Source: Phocoenobacter atlanticus subsp. cyclopteri (lineage in GTDB: Bacteria > Pseudomonadota > Gammaproteobacteria > Enterobacterales > Pasteurellaceae). Taken from it: DNA of 64,000 nt. The stretch covers positions 744,001-808,000 of the forward strand of contig NZ_CP074346.1 in assembly GCF_018343795.1 (NCBI RefSeq), read 5' to 3'. The notes under the pieces were generated by a model, which was given only the letters and a program-made list of their open reading frames with translations, did not search any database and was not told the origin of the DNA. Positions 45,961 through 55,342 of this stretch are shown one piece after another; the first letter of the stretch is position 1; the number at the start of each line of letters is the position of its first letter. Made by a program: the position numbers and the translations under genes.

Positions 45961-46393
45961 AGTTTTTAGCGTTGATACGCCAAGTGAAAGCACAGGATTT
46001 TTATTGTGGAAAACAACAAATCTATGGCAGAGAGAAATTAAAAGAGCGTTAGTTAAATATGATTTAACTCATACACAATTTGTGATTTTAGCAAGTGCCT
46101 ATTGGCTATCAACTACACATAAAAATGTTACACAAGTTGAAATCGCTAATTTTATTGATATTGATAAGATGATGACTTCAAATGTCATTCGTAAACTAAT
46201 AGATAAAAAATTAATCATTAGAAAAGAACATCAAATTGATACAAGGGCAAAAGTCGTTAAGCTAACAGACAAGGGCGTTGAAATACTTAAAAAATCAGTA
46301 GTAGAAGTTGAACGTTTTGATCATTTATTTTTTGGAAAAGTCTCTGATCAAAATAAATTTAATAGTGAATTGATAAGATTACTTAACAAATAG
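45953..46393 (+). CDS. MarR-family transcriptional regulator
   Basis: The 146-residue protein has a MarR winged helix with LTHTQFVILASAYWLS, VEIANFIDIDKMMTSNVIRK and DTRAKVVKLTDKG. It probably controls the SRPBCC gene it overlaps, and may respond to a small hydrophobic ligand; both points are inferred from context. Confidence 0.88.
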   Translation: MNKVFSVDTPSESTGFLLWKTTNLWQREIKRALVKYDLTHTQFVILASAYWLSTTHKNVTQVEIANFIDIDKMMTSNVIRKLIDKKLIIRKEHQIDTRAKVVKLTDKGVEILKKSVVEVERFDHLFFGKVSDQNKFNSELIRLLNK

Positions 46394-46422
46394 TAGCGAC
46401 TTCTTTAGAGTAAAACTTTAAT

Positions 46423-46474
46423 AGCGGTGACTTATTGAACAAAATTTGCAAAAAGTATGTAATAAGTGACCGCT
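46423..46474. terminator. inverted uptake-signal-like pair between convergent genes
   Basis: AGCGGTGACTTATT (46423-46436) pairs with AATAAGTGACCGCT (46461-46474), one mismatch, and TTTGCAAAA lies in the loop. Paired uptake signals often double as terminators in Pasteurellaceae. The word CCGCTTGT at the right end is the reverse complement of the Apl-type signal. Confidence 0.6.
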
Positions 46475-46479
46475 TGTAT

Positions 46480-46809
46480 TTAAGTGAAAGTGGTCATTAA
46501 AGATGTGAAAATATCAACAACGGCAATTAAAATAAGAGGAATAGCAAACCATTGCATAGGAATCCAAAAAAGAGTATGTTTTTTCTTCAAAATAACCTTT
46601 TCATTCGTTTCAGGAGCAATAAGTTCTTTCCCTTTTCCACCATTTAGTTTTGAACCCACTAGCCATACGGCTATAGCAGATAGTGTAGCAGCGATATCAA
46701 AAATATATGCACCAAATGATGTTGCTACTAAAGTGGATTGTACCGTAGCGAATATGATAAGTGGAATAAGGGCGGCTAAAAATCCAAATCCTTGCCAAAT
46801 AATAAACAT
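46480..46809 (-). CDS. small membrane protein of unknown function
   Basis: The 109-residue protein has three hydrophobic segments (about residues 8-25, 30-52 and 80-105). A polar loop with GGKGKELIAPETNEKVILKK lies between the second and third. No family is recognised. It converges with the MarR-type gene across the inverted uptake-signal pair. Confidence 0.7.
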   Translation of the reverse strand: MFIIWQGFGFLAALIPLIIFATVQSTLVATSFGAYIFDIAATLSAIAVWLVGSKLNGGKGKELIAPETNEKVILKKKHTLFWIPMQWFAIPLILIAVVDIFTSLMTTFT

Positions 46810-46912
46810 TTTTTTACCTCGTTATTTAAGTTTTGTGAATGAAGTGTTATATTGTACTTCTTTTTTTCTATGTCAAATTCGATATAAATGAGCCGTGAGT
46901 AAAAAATAACAA

Positions 46913-48055
46913 ATGAAAATTTTCCTAAAAATGCTCAAAAAATTATTACTATTGATTGTTAGTTTGGTAGTGATTGTCGTTTTATATGTTAATTTACACC
47001 CTACTTTTGGGGATAGTCCAAATACAGAGAGTATGGTTAAAATTCAACAATCTACACATTTTGATGGAGAGCATTTTCAAAACTTAGTTCCGACTAATGC
47101 CACTTCAATTGGTAAAGCTCAAAGTGAGCGAAAAATCGATCGTGTGGCATTAATAATGAATTTTATTTTTCCTCCAAAGGGTAAAAATCCAGAGCAACCT
47201 CTTATCACTCAAAAGTTAAACCTAAACTCATTAAAGAATGGTGAATTTGTGTGGCTAGGGCATTCCAGTGTATTGTTTAAAACCAATAATACGACAATTA
47301 TGACCGATCCTGTTTTTCATAATGCAGCACCTATTCCTTTTGTTGTAGAACCTTTTAAGATGACAAATAAGCCAACTATTAATGATTTACCTTTTATTGA
47401 TATTGTTTTAATTTCTCACGATCATTATGATCATTTAGATTATCAAGCCATTAAACAAATGAAGGCAAAAGTAGGGCATTTTTATGTGCCTTTGGGGGTG
47501 AAAGCTCATCTATTACGTTGGGGAATAAAAAATGAAAAAGTGACTGAATATGATTGGTATGAAGGGATAAACTTTAATCATATCCAATTTGTCTTTGCAC
47601 CAAGTCGCCATTTTAGTGGTAGAGGCATTTTTAACCATCGTCAAACATTATGGGGATCGTGGGCAGTTATTGCACCTGAAATTAAAGTTTATTTTAGTGG
47701 TGATGGGGGCTATTCACCTGAGTTTACTAAAATTGGTCAGCGTTTTGGTGGCTTTGATATCGCCTTTATGGAAGATGGTGCTTATAACGAAAGTTGGAAA
47801 GATATTCATATGCTCCCAGAACAAACGGCTCAGGCGAGTATTGATATTCAAACCAAAGTGGTTTTACCGATACATTGGGGCAAGTTTGACTTAGCCACTC
47901 ATCAATGGAATGAACCTGTACAACGTATCGCCAAAGCTTTACAAAAGTATAATAATCAGGTTTTAGAACAAGATAAAATTAAATTGGTCACCCCTAGAAT
48001 TGGTGAAGTTTTTGATTTGAATAAGTTGCCTAAACTAGAATGGTGGGAAGAGTAG
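46913..48055 (+). CDS. MBL-fold metal-dependent hydrolase (RomA/NAPE-PLD-like)
   Basis: The 380-residue protein has one N-terminal membrane helix (about residues 8-28) and a metallo-beta-lactamase fold. The metal ligands are in SHDHYDHLD, PSRHFSGRG and YFSGDGGYS, with PIHWGKFDLATH near the end. The layout matches the UlaG/NAPE-PLD branch, which includes RomA. The substrate is unknown; membrane attachment is likely. It is a single gene. Confidence 0.87.
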   Translation: MKIFLKMLKKLLLLIVSLVVIVVLYVNLHPTFGDSPNTESMVKIQQSTHFDGEHFQNLVPTNATSIGKAQSERKIDRVALIMNFIFPPKGKNPEQPLITQKLNLNSLKNGEFVWLGHSSVLFKTNNTTIMTDPVFHNAAPIPFVVEPFKMTNKPTINDLPFIDIVLISHDHYDHLDYQAIKQMKAKVGHFYVPLGVKAHLLRWGIKNEKVTEYDWYEGINFNHIQFVFAPSRHFSGRGIFNHRQTLWGSWAVIAPEIKVYFSGDGGYSPEFTKIGQRFGGFDIAFMEDGAYNESWKDIHMLPEQTAQASIDIQTKVVLPIHWGKFDLATHQWNEPVQRIAKALQKYNNQVLEQDKIKLVTPRIGEVFDLNKLPKLEWWEE

Positions 48056-48537
48056 ATTATAGCGGTCACTTGTTGAATAAAATTTGCAAAAAATACAAGA
48101 TTAAGGAATCAATATGGATTGGAAAAGATAAAAAGAATACTTTTTATACAAAAGAAAACATAATAGCAGCAGATTTATATCATTATTATTATTATGAGTG
48201 GATTGATTTTTTAGATTTTATATATGAGCCATCAGAAGTTATTGACAATAATTCATTTATTGAAAGTGATTTAAAAGAAAAATTTATATCAGTTGGCTGG
48301 GATCAAGAGAATAATATTGGTTTAATATGGATTCCTCCTTTTGCTGTTGGTAGTATTGTTTTAGGTGGTGAACAAGCATTTTTAGAAAAATATAGTCCAA
48401 CGTTATTTGAAAAAGGGAACTTACAGACTTATGCGTGGACAAGAGGATTGTTATTGTTTCACGTTAAGAATAAATCAGATGGAACATCTATAATTTTATC
48501 TCCAATAGAGTTCGAGATACCCAATTATGGTGTGTAA
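48040..48537 (+). CDS. unknown protein, start unclear
   Basis: The frame overlaps the end of the MBL gene by 16 bp and covers an uptake-signal-like word (48060-48092), so its first 20 or so codons are unlikely to be coding. A strong AAGGAATCAATATG site lies at 48104-48116, but that ATG runs into TAA after five codons. Deleting one A from the run at 48123-48126 would join it in frame as MDWKDKKNTFY. The rest is a soluble, aromatic-rich protein of about 140 residues with no recognised motif. Confidence 0.55.
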   Translation: MVGRVDYSGHLLNKICKKYKIKESIWIGKDKKNTFYTKENIIAADLYHYYYYEWIDFLDFIYEPSEVIDNNSFIESDLKEKFISVGWDQENNIGLIWIPPFAVGSIVLGGEQAFLEKYSPTLFEKGNLQTYAWTRGLLLFHVKNKSDGTSIILSPIEFEIPNYGV

Positions 48538-48615
48538 TAAAAGTTTATTATATAAATCATCTCGTTTTGTTCTCGATAATATACTAGGGTTAAATTAAAC
48601 AACAGGATGAAAATA

Positions 48616-49764
48616 ATGAAAACACAATTTAAACAAATACTTCTTGCAGGTTTATGTACTGCATTAGTTGGTGGTGTGGCTATTGCCGAGCCAAACACTC
48701 AAAACAAACAAATTCCAGTTTCACAACAAATGCAACATCAGAAAAACCTTGTTGAAGTATTTTTTGTACTGGATACAACAGGTTCTATGAGATCGTTGAT
48801 TGATGGAGCAAAAAAGAAAATTTGGTCTATTGCGAATACCATTGTTGATATTAATCCAAATGCAGAAATTCGTATGGCATTGGTAGCCTATCGTGATCGT
48901 GGTGATGATTATGTCGTCAAAACTGTACATAATTTAGATACTGATGTGCAATCACTTTATTCTGCATTAACAAGGCTTGACGCTAATGGTGGTGGAGATA
49001 TGCCAGAGTCAGTGAATGAAGCACTTGATAAGGGTGTTAATAAGTTGCAATGGAGCACCGATAAGAATGCCAAGCGTATTTTATTCTTAGTGGGTGATGC
49101 ACCTCCACATATGGATTATTTAGATGAAAAACAATATCCTGCGATTATTAATGAAGCAACGGAGAAAAGTATTCTTGTAAATACCGTTCAGGCAGGGGAT
49201 AGCAGAGCGACCAAAAAAGTATGGAAAAAAATGGCACGTTTAGGTAAAGGTACGTATTTGGCTATTCCGCAAGATGGTGGTCAAGTTGTACAAATTGATA
49301 CGCCTTATGATGATGAAATTTTAAGAAAGCAAGAAGCGCTGGATACAACGATTATTGTCTATGGTGATCATAGCGTACAAGCTGAAGTCGTTTCTAAAAT
49401 GCGAGTGCGTAGTGCGGCACCTAAAGCAACACAGGTCGATAATGCAAGCTACTATGCCAAGAAGAAAGGCGTTAAAAAAGTTATTTCTGGAGCGGGTGAC
49501 TTAGTGGCTGATATTAAAAATAAAGAAGTGGCACTAGAGGAACTAGAAGAGAGCAAATTACCTGAAGTGTTAAAAAATAAAAGCACAAAGGAAAAGCAAG
49601 CCATTATTCAAGAGAAGTTAGAAAAACGTCAATCATTAGAAGCGGAAATCGCTACTTTAGTTAAGCAGCGAGATGACTACTTGAAACAGCATAAAACAGA
49701 AAAGCCTGATTCATTTGATGGTGTAGTAAAAGAAACGTTAAATAAACAGTTAAAGGATAAATAG
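48616..49764 (+). CDS. VWA-domain exported protein
   Basis: The 382-residue protein (start at the second ATG, with AACAGGATG upstream) has a signal peptide ending GVAIAEP. A VWA domain follows with an intact metal site FVLDTTGSM, a conserved Thr/Asp region (ANGGGDMPESVNEALDKG) and LVGDAPPHMDY. The C-terminal third is a long charged helix (KEKQAIIQEKLEKRQSLEAE). It is probably periplasmic. The function is unknown. Confidence 0.83.
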   Translation: MKTQFKQILLAGLCTALVGGVAIAEPNTQNKQIPVSQQMQHQKNLVEVFFVLDTTGSMRSLIDGAKKKIWSIANTIVDINPNAEIRMALVAYRDRGDDYVVKTVHNLDTDVQSLYSALTRLDANGGGDMPESVNEALDKGVNKLQWSTDKNAKRILFLVGDAPPHMDYLDEKQYPAIINEATEKSILVNTVQAGDSRATKKVWKKMARLGKGTYLAIPQDGGQVVQIDTPYDDEILRKQEALDTTIIVYGDHSVQAEVVSKMRVRSAAPKATQVDNASYYAKKKGVKKVISGAGDLVADIKNKEVALEELEESKLPEVLKNKSTKEKQAIIQEKLEKRQSLEAEIATLVKQRDDYLKQHKTEKPDSFDGVVKETLNKQLKDK

Positions 49765-49766
49765 AT

Positions 49767-49801
49767 AAAAAAGCCTTACTTATTAGAGTAAGGCTTTTTT
49801 T
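49767..49801 (+). terminator. rho-independent terminator after the VWA gene
   Basis: AAGCCTTACT pairs with AGTAAGGCTT over a 6-base loop, followed by TTTTTTT. It stands just after the stop codon. Confidence 0.9.
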
Positions 49802-49870
49802 CCTAATGCTATAACGGGATGAGCAGTTATGTTACAATAAAATAGAGCTAATTTTAATCAGGAAATAATA

Positions 49871-50605
49871 ATGAAAAAAATCATAATATTAACCACAATC
49901 ACACTGATTGCAGGTTGTAAAAATTTAGAAAATCTTCAACTACCTCAACAGGTAATGCAACAACTTCCTTCTGTTATGCAAAATACCTCATTATCACAAA
50001 TGGACATTGCAACAGCATTACGTCAAGCACTGAATAATGGTGTTAGTCATCAGGTAAGTAAATTAACCGCCGTTGATGGTTTCTATAAAAATAAACTGGT
50101 TAAAATAGCATTACCAAAAGAGTTACAAATGGTGAATGATACGCTACATAAAGTTGGATTAGGACATATTGCAGAAAAAGGCGTTAAAGCACTAAACAGA
50201 AGTGCTGAAGATGCAGTTAAAACCGCAACCCCTATTTTTGTTAATGCGATTAAAAATATTAGTTTTAGTGATGCTAAAAATATTTTAATGGGCAGTGATA
50301 ATGCGGCGACACAGTATTTACAAACACAAACCTTTAATCAGTTATATCGTCAATTTAATCCTGTTATTAAGAAATCATTTACCAAAGTGGGTGCGGATAC
50401 CATTTGGCAAAACGTGATTTCACAATATAACAATATTCCTTTTGTGAATAAGGTGAATCCAAATTTAAATGATTATGTGACTAACGAAGCCTTAAAAGGC
50501 GTATTTACAATGATTGCTAAAGAAGAGCAGGGAATTCGTCATAATGTTGGATTGCGTAATACTCGCTTATTAAAACAAGTGTTTAGTTCGCAAGATTATA
50601 AATAA
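49871..50605 (+). CDS. DUF4197 lipoprotein
   Basis: The 244-residue protein has a lipoprotein signal with Cys16 (LIAGC). The mature part is a DUF4197 domain: MDIATALRQALNNGVSHQVS, FYKNKLVKIALPKELQ, LGHIAEKGVKALNRSAEDAV, then TPIFVNAIKNISFSDAKNIL and FNQLYRQFNPVIKKSF. These are close to the family's usual blocks. The biological role is unknown. It has its own terminator. Confidence 0.9.
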   Translation: MKKIIILTTITLIAGCKNLENLQLPQQVMQQLPSVMQNTSLSQMDIATALRQALNNGVSHQVSKLTAVDGFYKNKLVKIALPKELQMVNDTLHKVGLGHIAEKGVKALNRSAEDAVKTATPIFVNAIKNISFSDAKNILMGSDNAATQYLQTQTFNQLYRQFNPVIKKSFTKVGADTIWQNVISQYNNIPFVNKVNPNLNDYVTNEALKGVFTMIAKEEQGIRHNVGLRNTRLLKQVFSSQDYK

Positions 50606-50621
50606 TTAAAAGATATCTTTT

Positions 50622-50656
50622 AAAAAGCCCTTTTCGATTGAGAAGGGCTTTTTTTA
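50622..50656 (+). terminator. rho-independent terminator after the DUF4197 gene
   Basis: AAAAAGCCCTT pairs with AAGGGCTTTTT around TTCGATTGAG-like loop sequence, followed by a T-run. Confidence 0.9.
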
Positions 50657-50785
50657 TAGTAAAAATAGCGGGTAGATAGATTGAAAAATTTGCAAATTTA
50701 TAGAGACTATTGAAGTTTGCAAAATTGTATTGCTAATGTTATTGTTATGTAAAAAATAGATATAAAAATAAACAGGAGCAATGGA

Positions 50786-51490
50786 GTGACAGAGAAACAA
50801 ACACAGTCTTTTTTATCAAAAATAATTTATGCCACCTTTGCAGTCTTACCCCTTGCAATATCTGCTATTCCTTGGGGAATTTTATGTGGCACCTTGTCAA
50901 TTCAAGCAGGGTTGAGCAGTATGCAGGCTCAAATTATGTCATTATTGGTGTTTTCAGGCACCATTCAACTTTCAGGAATTGCTATTTTAGGTGCTGGTGG
51001 TAGCTGGTTGGGATTAGTGAATAATACCATAATGATTGGGGCTCGTTATTCTTTATATGCGGCGACCTATCAAAGAGAAATCGAAAAGTTGCCGTTGATT
51101 AAACGAATGTTTTTTGCTTTCTTTTTAATTGATGAAATTTTTGTTATTGCACAAACAGAACAGTTTAAAAAAGGTTATCTTGATTATACCCACGTTGTCA
51201 TTAGTGGCGTTATATTTTATGTGATATGGAATATGGCGACCTTTAGTGGTATTTATTTTGCTCAAGTTGTGCAAGATATTGATCAGTTTTGGCTTGATTT
51301 CACTATTGTTGCAACCTTTGTGGCGATGATGGTGCCAATGATCAAAAATAAAGCCATTCTTATTGCGGCGATGACGAGTGGCGTGTGTATTTTATTTTTC
51401 AGTTATTTAGCTGTTGAACAAGGATTAGTCATTTCTACCTTAATTGGTATGTTAGTGGGTTATTCATTAGATAGAAGGGGAGTACAATGA
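50786..51490 (+). CDS. AzlC-family branched-chain amino acid exporter, large subunit
   Basis: The 234-residue integral membrane protein matches AzlC/YgaZ: AISAIPWGILCGTLSIQAGL, SLLVFSGTIQLSGIAILGAG and MIGARYSLYAA. It pairs with the AzlD-like small subunit encoded 4 bp inside its end to export branched-chain amino acids. Translation starts at a GTG, with AGGAG eight bases upstream; the ATG five bases before it runs into TGA at once. Confidence 0.9.
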   Translation: MTEKQTQSFLSKIIYATFAVLPLAISAIPWGILCGTLSIQAGLSSMQAQIMSLLVFSGTIQLSGIAILGAGGSWLGLVNNTIMIGARYSLYAATYQREIEKLPLIKRMFFAFFLIDEIFVIAQTEQFKKGYLDYTHVVISGVIFYVIWNMATFSGIYFAQVVQDIDQFWLDFTIVATFVAMMVPMIKNKAILIAAMTSGVCILFFSYLAVEQGLVISTLIGMLVGYSLDRRGVQ

Positions 51491-51822
51491 TTTCATCATC
51501 TTATTTTACGATTGCGATTTTAGTAATGGCAGTTATCACATTTTTAATTCGTTATCTCTTTTTTACCCGTAGTTTTAAAATTAATTTAAGTAACAAAGTT
51601 CGATCGATCCTACTTTTTACCGCACCTTGTGTGTTAACGGCAATGTTTACCCCCGTACTCTTTCAAGATTTTATTGCCACTAAGCAAGTAACTGCATTGA
51701 TTGATAGTAGCTACTTTTGGGCAGGTATTTGTGCCATTTTATTTAGTATTTTTATTAAGCATACCTTTACGGTAATTATTTTAAGTATGGTAGCTTTTTA
51801 TGGATTAAGAACATTTTTATAG
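51487..51822 (+). CDS. AzlD-family small subunit
   Basis: The 111-residue protein has four hydrophobic helices and the AzlD-type segments FLIRYLFFTRSFKINLSNKV then LLFTAPCVLTAMFTPVLF. It overlaps the AzlC-like gene by 4 bp (ATGA), so translation is coupled. It should form the exporter with the large subunit. Confidence 0.88.
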   Translation: MISSSYFTIAILVMAVITFLIRYLFFTRSFKINLSNKVRSILLFTAPCVLTAMFTPVLFQDFIATKQVTALIDSSYFWAGICAILFSIFIKHTFTVIILSMVAFYGLRTFL

Positions 51823-51903
51823 CCCTTTTTATGACAATAATAAGCGGTAACATTACCACGAAAATTTGCAAATAATAATTGAATAGAGTAGAGAATAAAC
51901 AGA

Positions 51904-52608
51904 ATGATAAAAAAAGAACAGCAATTTTCAAGAAATATATCAGCAATTTTAGCTGTATTACCCTTAGCTCTCTCCTGCGTACCTTGGGGAATTTTATGTG
52001 GTACATTGTCGATACAAGCAGGGCTTAGCAATATACAAGCTCAAATGATGTCTTTATGTATTTTTGCAGGGGCGGCACAGTTATCTGGCATTGCTATTTT
52101 AGGGGCAGGGGGCAGTTGGTTAGCATTAATTAATAGCACTGTAATGATTGGTTCTCGCCACCTTTTATATTCTGCCACTTATCATAATGAGATAGTGAAA
52201 TTACCTTTAATTAAACGTGTTTTTTTCGCTTTTTTATTAACCGATGAAATGTTTGTTATTTCTCAAGCAGAGCAATTTAAAAAAGGCTATTTTGATTATT
52301 GGTATGCCATTATTGCTGGTTTTACATTTTATCTTATATGGAATATTGCGACTTTCTCAGGCATCTATTTTGCTCACTTATTACAAGATGTCGATCAACT
52401 AGGTTTAGATTTTGCTATTGCAGCCACATTTATTGCAATGGTTATTCCTATGATTAAAAAAAGAGTAATATTGATGGCGGTTATAACTAGTGGAATAAGT
52501 ATTTTAACGTTAAATTATTTTACTTTTTTTGTTGAGCAAGGATTGGTTATTTCCGCGTTAATAGGTATGATTGTGGGATATTGGTTAGATCAAAAAGGGA
52601 ACAATTAG
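51904..52608 (+). CDS. second AzlC-family exporter subunit
   Basis: The 234-residue protein is a close paralogue of the one at 50786, sharing PWGILCGTLSIQAGLS, SGIAILGAGGSWL and QFKKGY. It lacks its own AzlD gene, so it may use the small subunit encoded just before it. The arrangement AzlC-AzlD-AzlC suggests a local duplication. An uptake-signal word lies in the 81-bp gap before it. Confidence 0.87.
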   Translation: MIKKEQQFSRNISAILAVLPLALSCVPWGILCGTLSIQAGLSNIQAQMMSLCIFAGAAQLSGIAILGAGGSWLALINSTVMIGSRHLLYSATYHNEIVKLPLIKRVFFAFLLTDEMFVISQAEQFKKGYFDYWYAIIAGFTFYLIWNIATFSGIYFAHLLQDVDQLGLDFAIAATFIAMVIPMIKKRVILMAVITSGISILTLNYFTFFVEQGLVISALIGMIVGYWLDQKGNN

Positions 52609-52840
52609 AATTATAAATTATACTCGAACTAAAAAAACACATTTTTTCTTCAAAACTTAACAATGTTTAACTTCGCATAATGTATATTATGTTAAATAGA
52701 ATTTATGTATTAAAATTATTTCTAATTATTTCTATTTTGTTGTATGTAACGTGGTTTAAATTTTATATAAATAAAACTGAAACTAGAACATCAAACCCTG
52801 TATCGTGTATAATTATCTTTTTATAAAATAAACTTTTTTA

Positions 52841-54001
52841 ATGAATATTACTCTCCCCCCTTTAAGCCTTTACATTCATATCCCTTGGTGTGTGCAAAAA
52901 TGCCCTTATTGTGATTTTAACTCACACGCTCAAAAAGGGATTATTCCCGAAGAGGATTATATTCAGCATTTGTTAAAAGATTTACATCAGGATCTAATCC
53001 GTCATAAAACTGCGATACAACAACGTAAATTGCACTCTATCTTTATCGGTGGTGGGACACCGAGTTTGTTTTCACCGCAATCCATTGCATATTTACTCAA
53101 TGAAATTAAGCAGTTAATTGATTTTGATGACAATATTGAAATTACCTTAGAAGCAAATCCTGGTACGGCAGAGGCAGAACGTTTTATTGGTTATGCTGAA
53201 GGGGGCGTTAATCGTCTTTCTATGGGAATTCAAAGTTTTGAGCCTGAAAAATTATTAAAATTAGGACGTATTCACGATGGTAATGAGGCAAAACAAGCGG
53301 TACGATTTGCACAAAATTCTGCAAATTTTGGCTTAAAAAGTTTTAATGTTGACTTAATGCATGGCTTACCTAATCAATCTGTAGAGCAAGCATTAAATGA
53401 TTTAAAACAAGCCGTTGAATTCTCCCCGCCTCATTTATCTTGGTATCAACTGACTATTGAACCAAATACCTTATATTATTACCGTCCACCATCGTTACCT
53501 TGTGACGATGAGTTGTGGGATATTTTTGAACAAGGGCATCAAATCTTAACTGATGCAGGTTATGAGCAATATGAAACCTCTGCTTATGCAAAAAAAGGCT
53601 TTCAATGTAAACATAATTTGAATTACTGGCGATTTGGTGATTATCTTGCAATAGGTTGTGGTTCTCACGGTAAAATCAGTTATTCTAATGGTGAGATTTA
53701 TCGTTTCAACAAAACCAAACACCCCAAAGGTTATATGCGTGGTAACTATTTATATCAAGAAAACCAAATAAAAATTGATGACCGATCATTTGAATATTTT
53801 ATGAACCGCTTTCGTTTGCTTGAAGCCACTCCTAAAGTCGAATTTGAAAAATACACAGGATTAAATCGAAACAGTGTCACGCAAGAAATTGAAAAAGCCA
53901 TTAAAAAAGGTTATATAATAGATAAGACTAACTACTGGCAAATTACTCATAAAGGAAAATTGTTTTTAAATGAGCTTTTAACGATTTTTTTGAAAGATTA
54001 A
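52841..54001 (+). CDS. hemW: heme chaperone HemW (radical SAM, formerly HemN-like)
   Basis: The 386-residue protein has the radical SAM cluster motif CVQKCPYC (Cys17, Cys21, Cys24), the FIGGGTPSLF glycine motif and the HemW-type segments LSMGIQSFEPEKLLKLGRIH and NYWRFGDYLAIGCGSHGKI. A C-terminal winged-helix-like domain follows. HemW inserts heme into respiratory enzymes. It is a single gene. Confidence 0.93.
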   Translation: MNITLPPLSLYIHIPWCVQKCPYCDFNSHAQKGIIPEEDYIQHLLKDLHQDLIRHKTAIQQRKLHSIFIGGGTPSLFSPQSIAYLLNEIKQLIDFDDNIEITLEANPGTAEAERFIGYAEGGVNRLSMGIQSFEPEKLLKLGRIHDGNEAKQAVRFAQNSANFGLKSFNVDLMHGLPNQSVEQALNDLKQAVEFSPPHLSWYQLTIEPNTLYYYRPPSLPCDDELWDIFEQGHQILTDAGYEQYETSAYAKKGFQCKHNLNYWRFGDYLAIGCGSHGKISYSNGEIYRFNKTKHPKGYMRGNYLYQENQIKIDDRSFEYFMNRFRLLEATPKVEFEKYTGLNRNSVTQEIEKAIKKGYIIDKTNYWQITHKGKLFLNELLTIFLKD

Positions 54002-54046
54002 GGGTTATTTATAAATATAGCGGTGATATTAAATTCAAAATCTACA

Positions 54047-54245
54047 CAAAAATAATAATTAATGATCAATTCCACGTAGAGATCATAGAGGCTAATCTAA
54101 GTCTTCATTATAATACTGAAGCATCATTTTGGCGTCTCTGCTTTTCAAAAATAATAATTAATGATCAATTCCACGTAGAGATCATAGAGGCTAATCTAAG
54201 TCTTCATTATAATACTGAAGCATCATTTTGGCGTCTCTGCTTTTC
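54047..54245. repeat. perfect 99-bp tandem duplication
   Basis: A 99-bp unit beginning CAAAAATAATAATTAATG and ending near CGTCTCTGCTTTTC is present twice, at 54047-54145 and 54146-54245, with no mismatch seen. The right copy holds the 3' end of the minus-strand gene at 54207; the left copy holds an extra copy of that end and the region past it. It looks recent. Confidence 0.93.
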
Positions 54246-54722
54246 CTTCTCTAATTTTGCTTTATTCACTGCATCTATAAAATTACTATGTAAGTAATCC
54301 AAATAGATTTGAAACCCCAAATGAGGTGCATCTAATATAATTTCAGATTTACCATCTTTAAATTTAGCAAACTTATCCCCAACAAAGGGAATTTCTTCTT
54401 TTACTAACTTATATTTTGAGTTTAGAATATTATATAAATATTTAAATTTTCCAGATTTTTTAGGCAATACAGAACTTACACCAACTAAAATATTTTTTTC
54501 ATTAAAAATAATTAATGTAGATTTTAAATCGCTTAGATTTAATTCTGATGGATTAATATAATATTGATTTCCATTACTATATTTATTAATCCCCTCTTTT
54601 TTTAGTGAATACATATTTTTTATTTCTTGCTCAGTTGATTTTCCTAATTCCATCTTAAAAACGGTAGGATCAGCAAAAACAGTTACACTAAACAGTGTTA
54701 ACAATAAAGCTAATTTATTCAT
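54207..54722 (-). CDS. exported protein of unknown function
   Basis: The 171-residue protein has a signal peptide (about residues 1-17) and a soluble domain with FKMELGKSTEQEIKNMYSLK near the start and an acidic/basic helical tail (AKLEKEKQRRQNDASVL). I do not recognise a family. Its last 13 codons lie in the 99-bp duplicated unit, so a second copy of the tail exists downstream. Confidence 0.7.
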   Translation of the reverse strand: MNKLALLLTLFSVTVFADPTVFKMELGKSTEQEIKNMYSLKKEGINKYSNGNQYYINPSELNLSDLKSTLIIFNEKNILVGVSSVLPKKSGKFKYLYNILNSKYKLVKEEIPFVGDKFAKFKDGKSEIILDAPHLGFQIYLDYLHSNFIDAVNKAKLEKEKQRRQNDASVL

Positions 54723-55342
54723 TTTTAACTCCTTAATTAAACTTAAAATGGAATAATTGATGTAATATTTTAGATAAGTTAAGCATTTTTATCAAGATAC
54801 TCTTTGAATTTACTTTCAGTAATAGCAAACATCATAAATAGCAAACATCATATTAAATATATATAAATCAAATATGTAAGTGCTTACTTTCTTTTTATTC
54901 CTTCAGAAAATTAAAATTGTGCATTTGCACTAGTTGGTTGTTTTTTGTTGTGGATAAGTGGATAACTTTATTTTCCTATTTATCTACTAGTCTTCTTCTA
55001 TTTTTTACTAAAAATAACTTAAGATCTTTTCTTTAAATTCTTATATCTAATTAGTATAAAAAAGATCCTTTTAAAACAATCAAGTGAGCAGATCTTTATT
55101 TTAACTTTATTCATAGATCTTTAAAAGCCTCCTTTAGTAAGTAATTGCTTACTTTATAATAAGAAAGGATCTCCAAAAGTAAGTAACCACTCTCTTCAAT
55201 CTTGATTTTCTAAGTTTATAATTTATTAGAAATATTAATCAACTTATTTTCTCAGAAATTAGATAGATAAATCCTTTGTTTTTTATTAAAAAGTTGTTAT
55301 TATTTCCTTTATTTATAATAAGTTATAGAAAGAGAGTTTAAG
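54723..55342. other. 620-bp gap: GATC-rich zone with DnaA box and inverted repeats
   Basis: No gene is seen. TGTGGATAA at 54949-54957 is a perfect DnaA box. GATC sites cluster from about 55022, and continue past the small gene to 55635: about eleven sites in 615 bp, several times more than expected for this base composition. There are repeats of GTAAGTGCTTAC and GTAAGTAATTGCTTAC. The look is that of a replication-control region, but this is inferred. Confidence 0.5.

Noticed and set aside
46484-46891. A plus-strand frame opposite the small membrane protein gene at 46480
   Set aside because: Its codon use is poor and it lacks a ribosome binding site; the minus-strand gene has clear membrane helices.
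51776-52031. Minus-strand frames overlapping the start of the second AzlC gene
   Set aside because: They are shadows; the plus-strand AzlC is clear.
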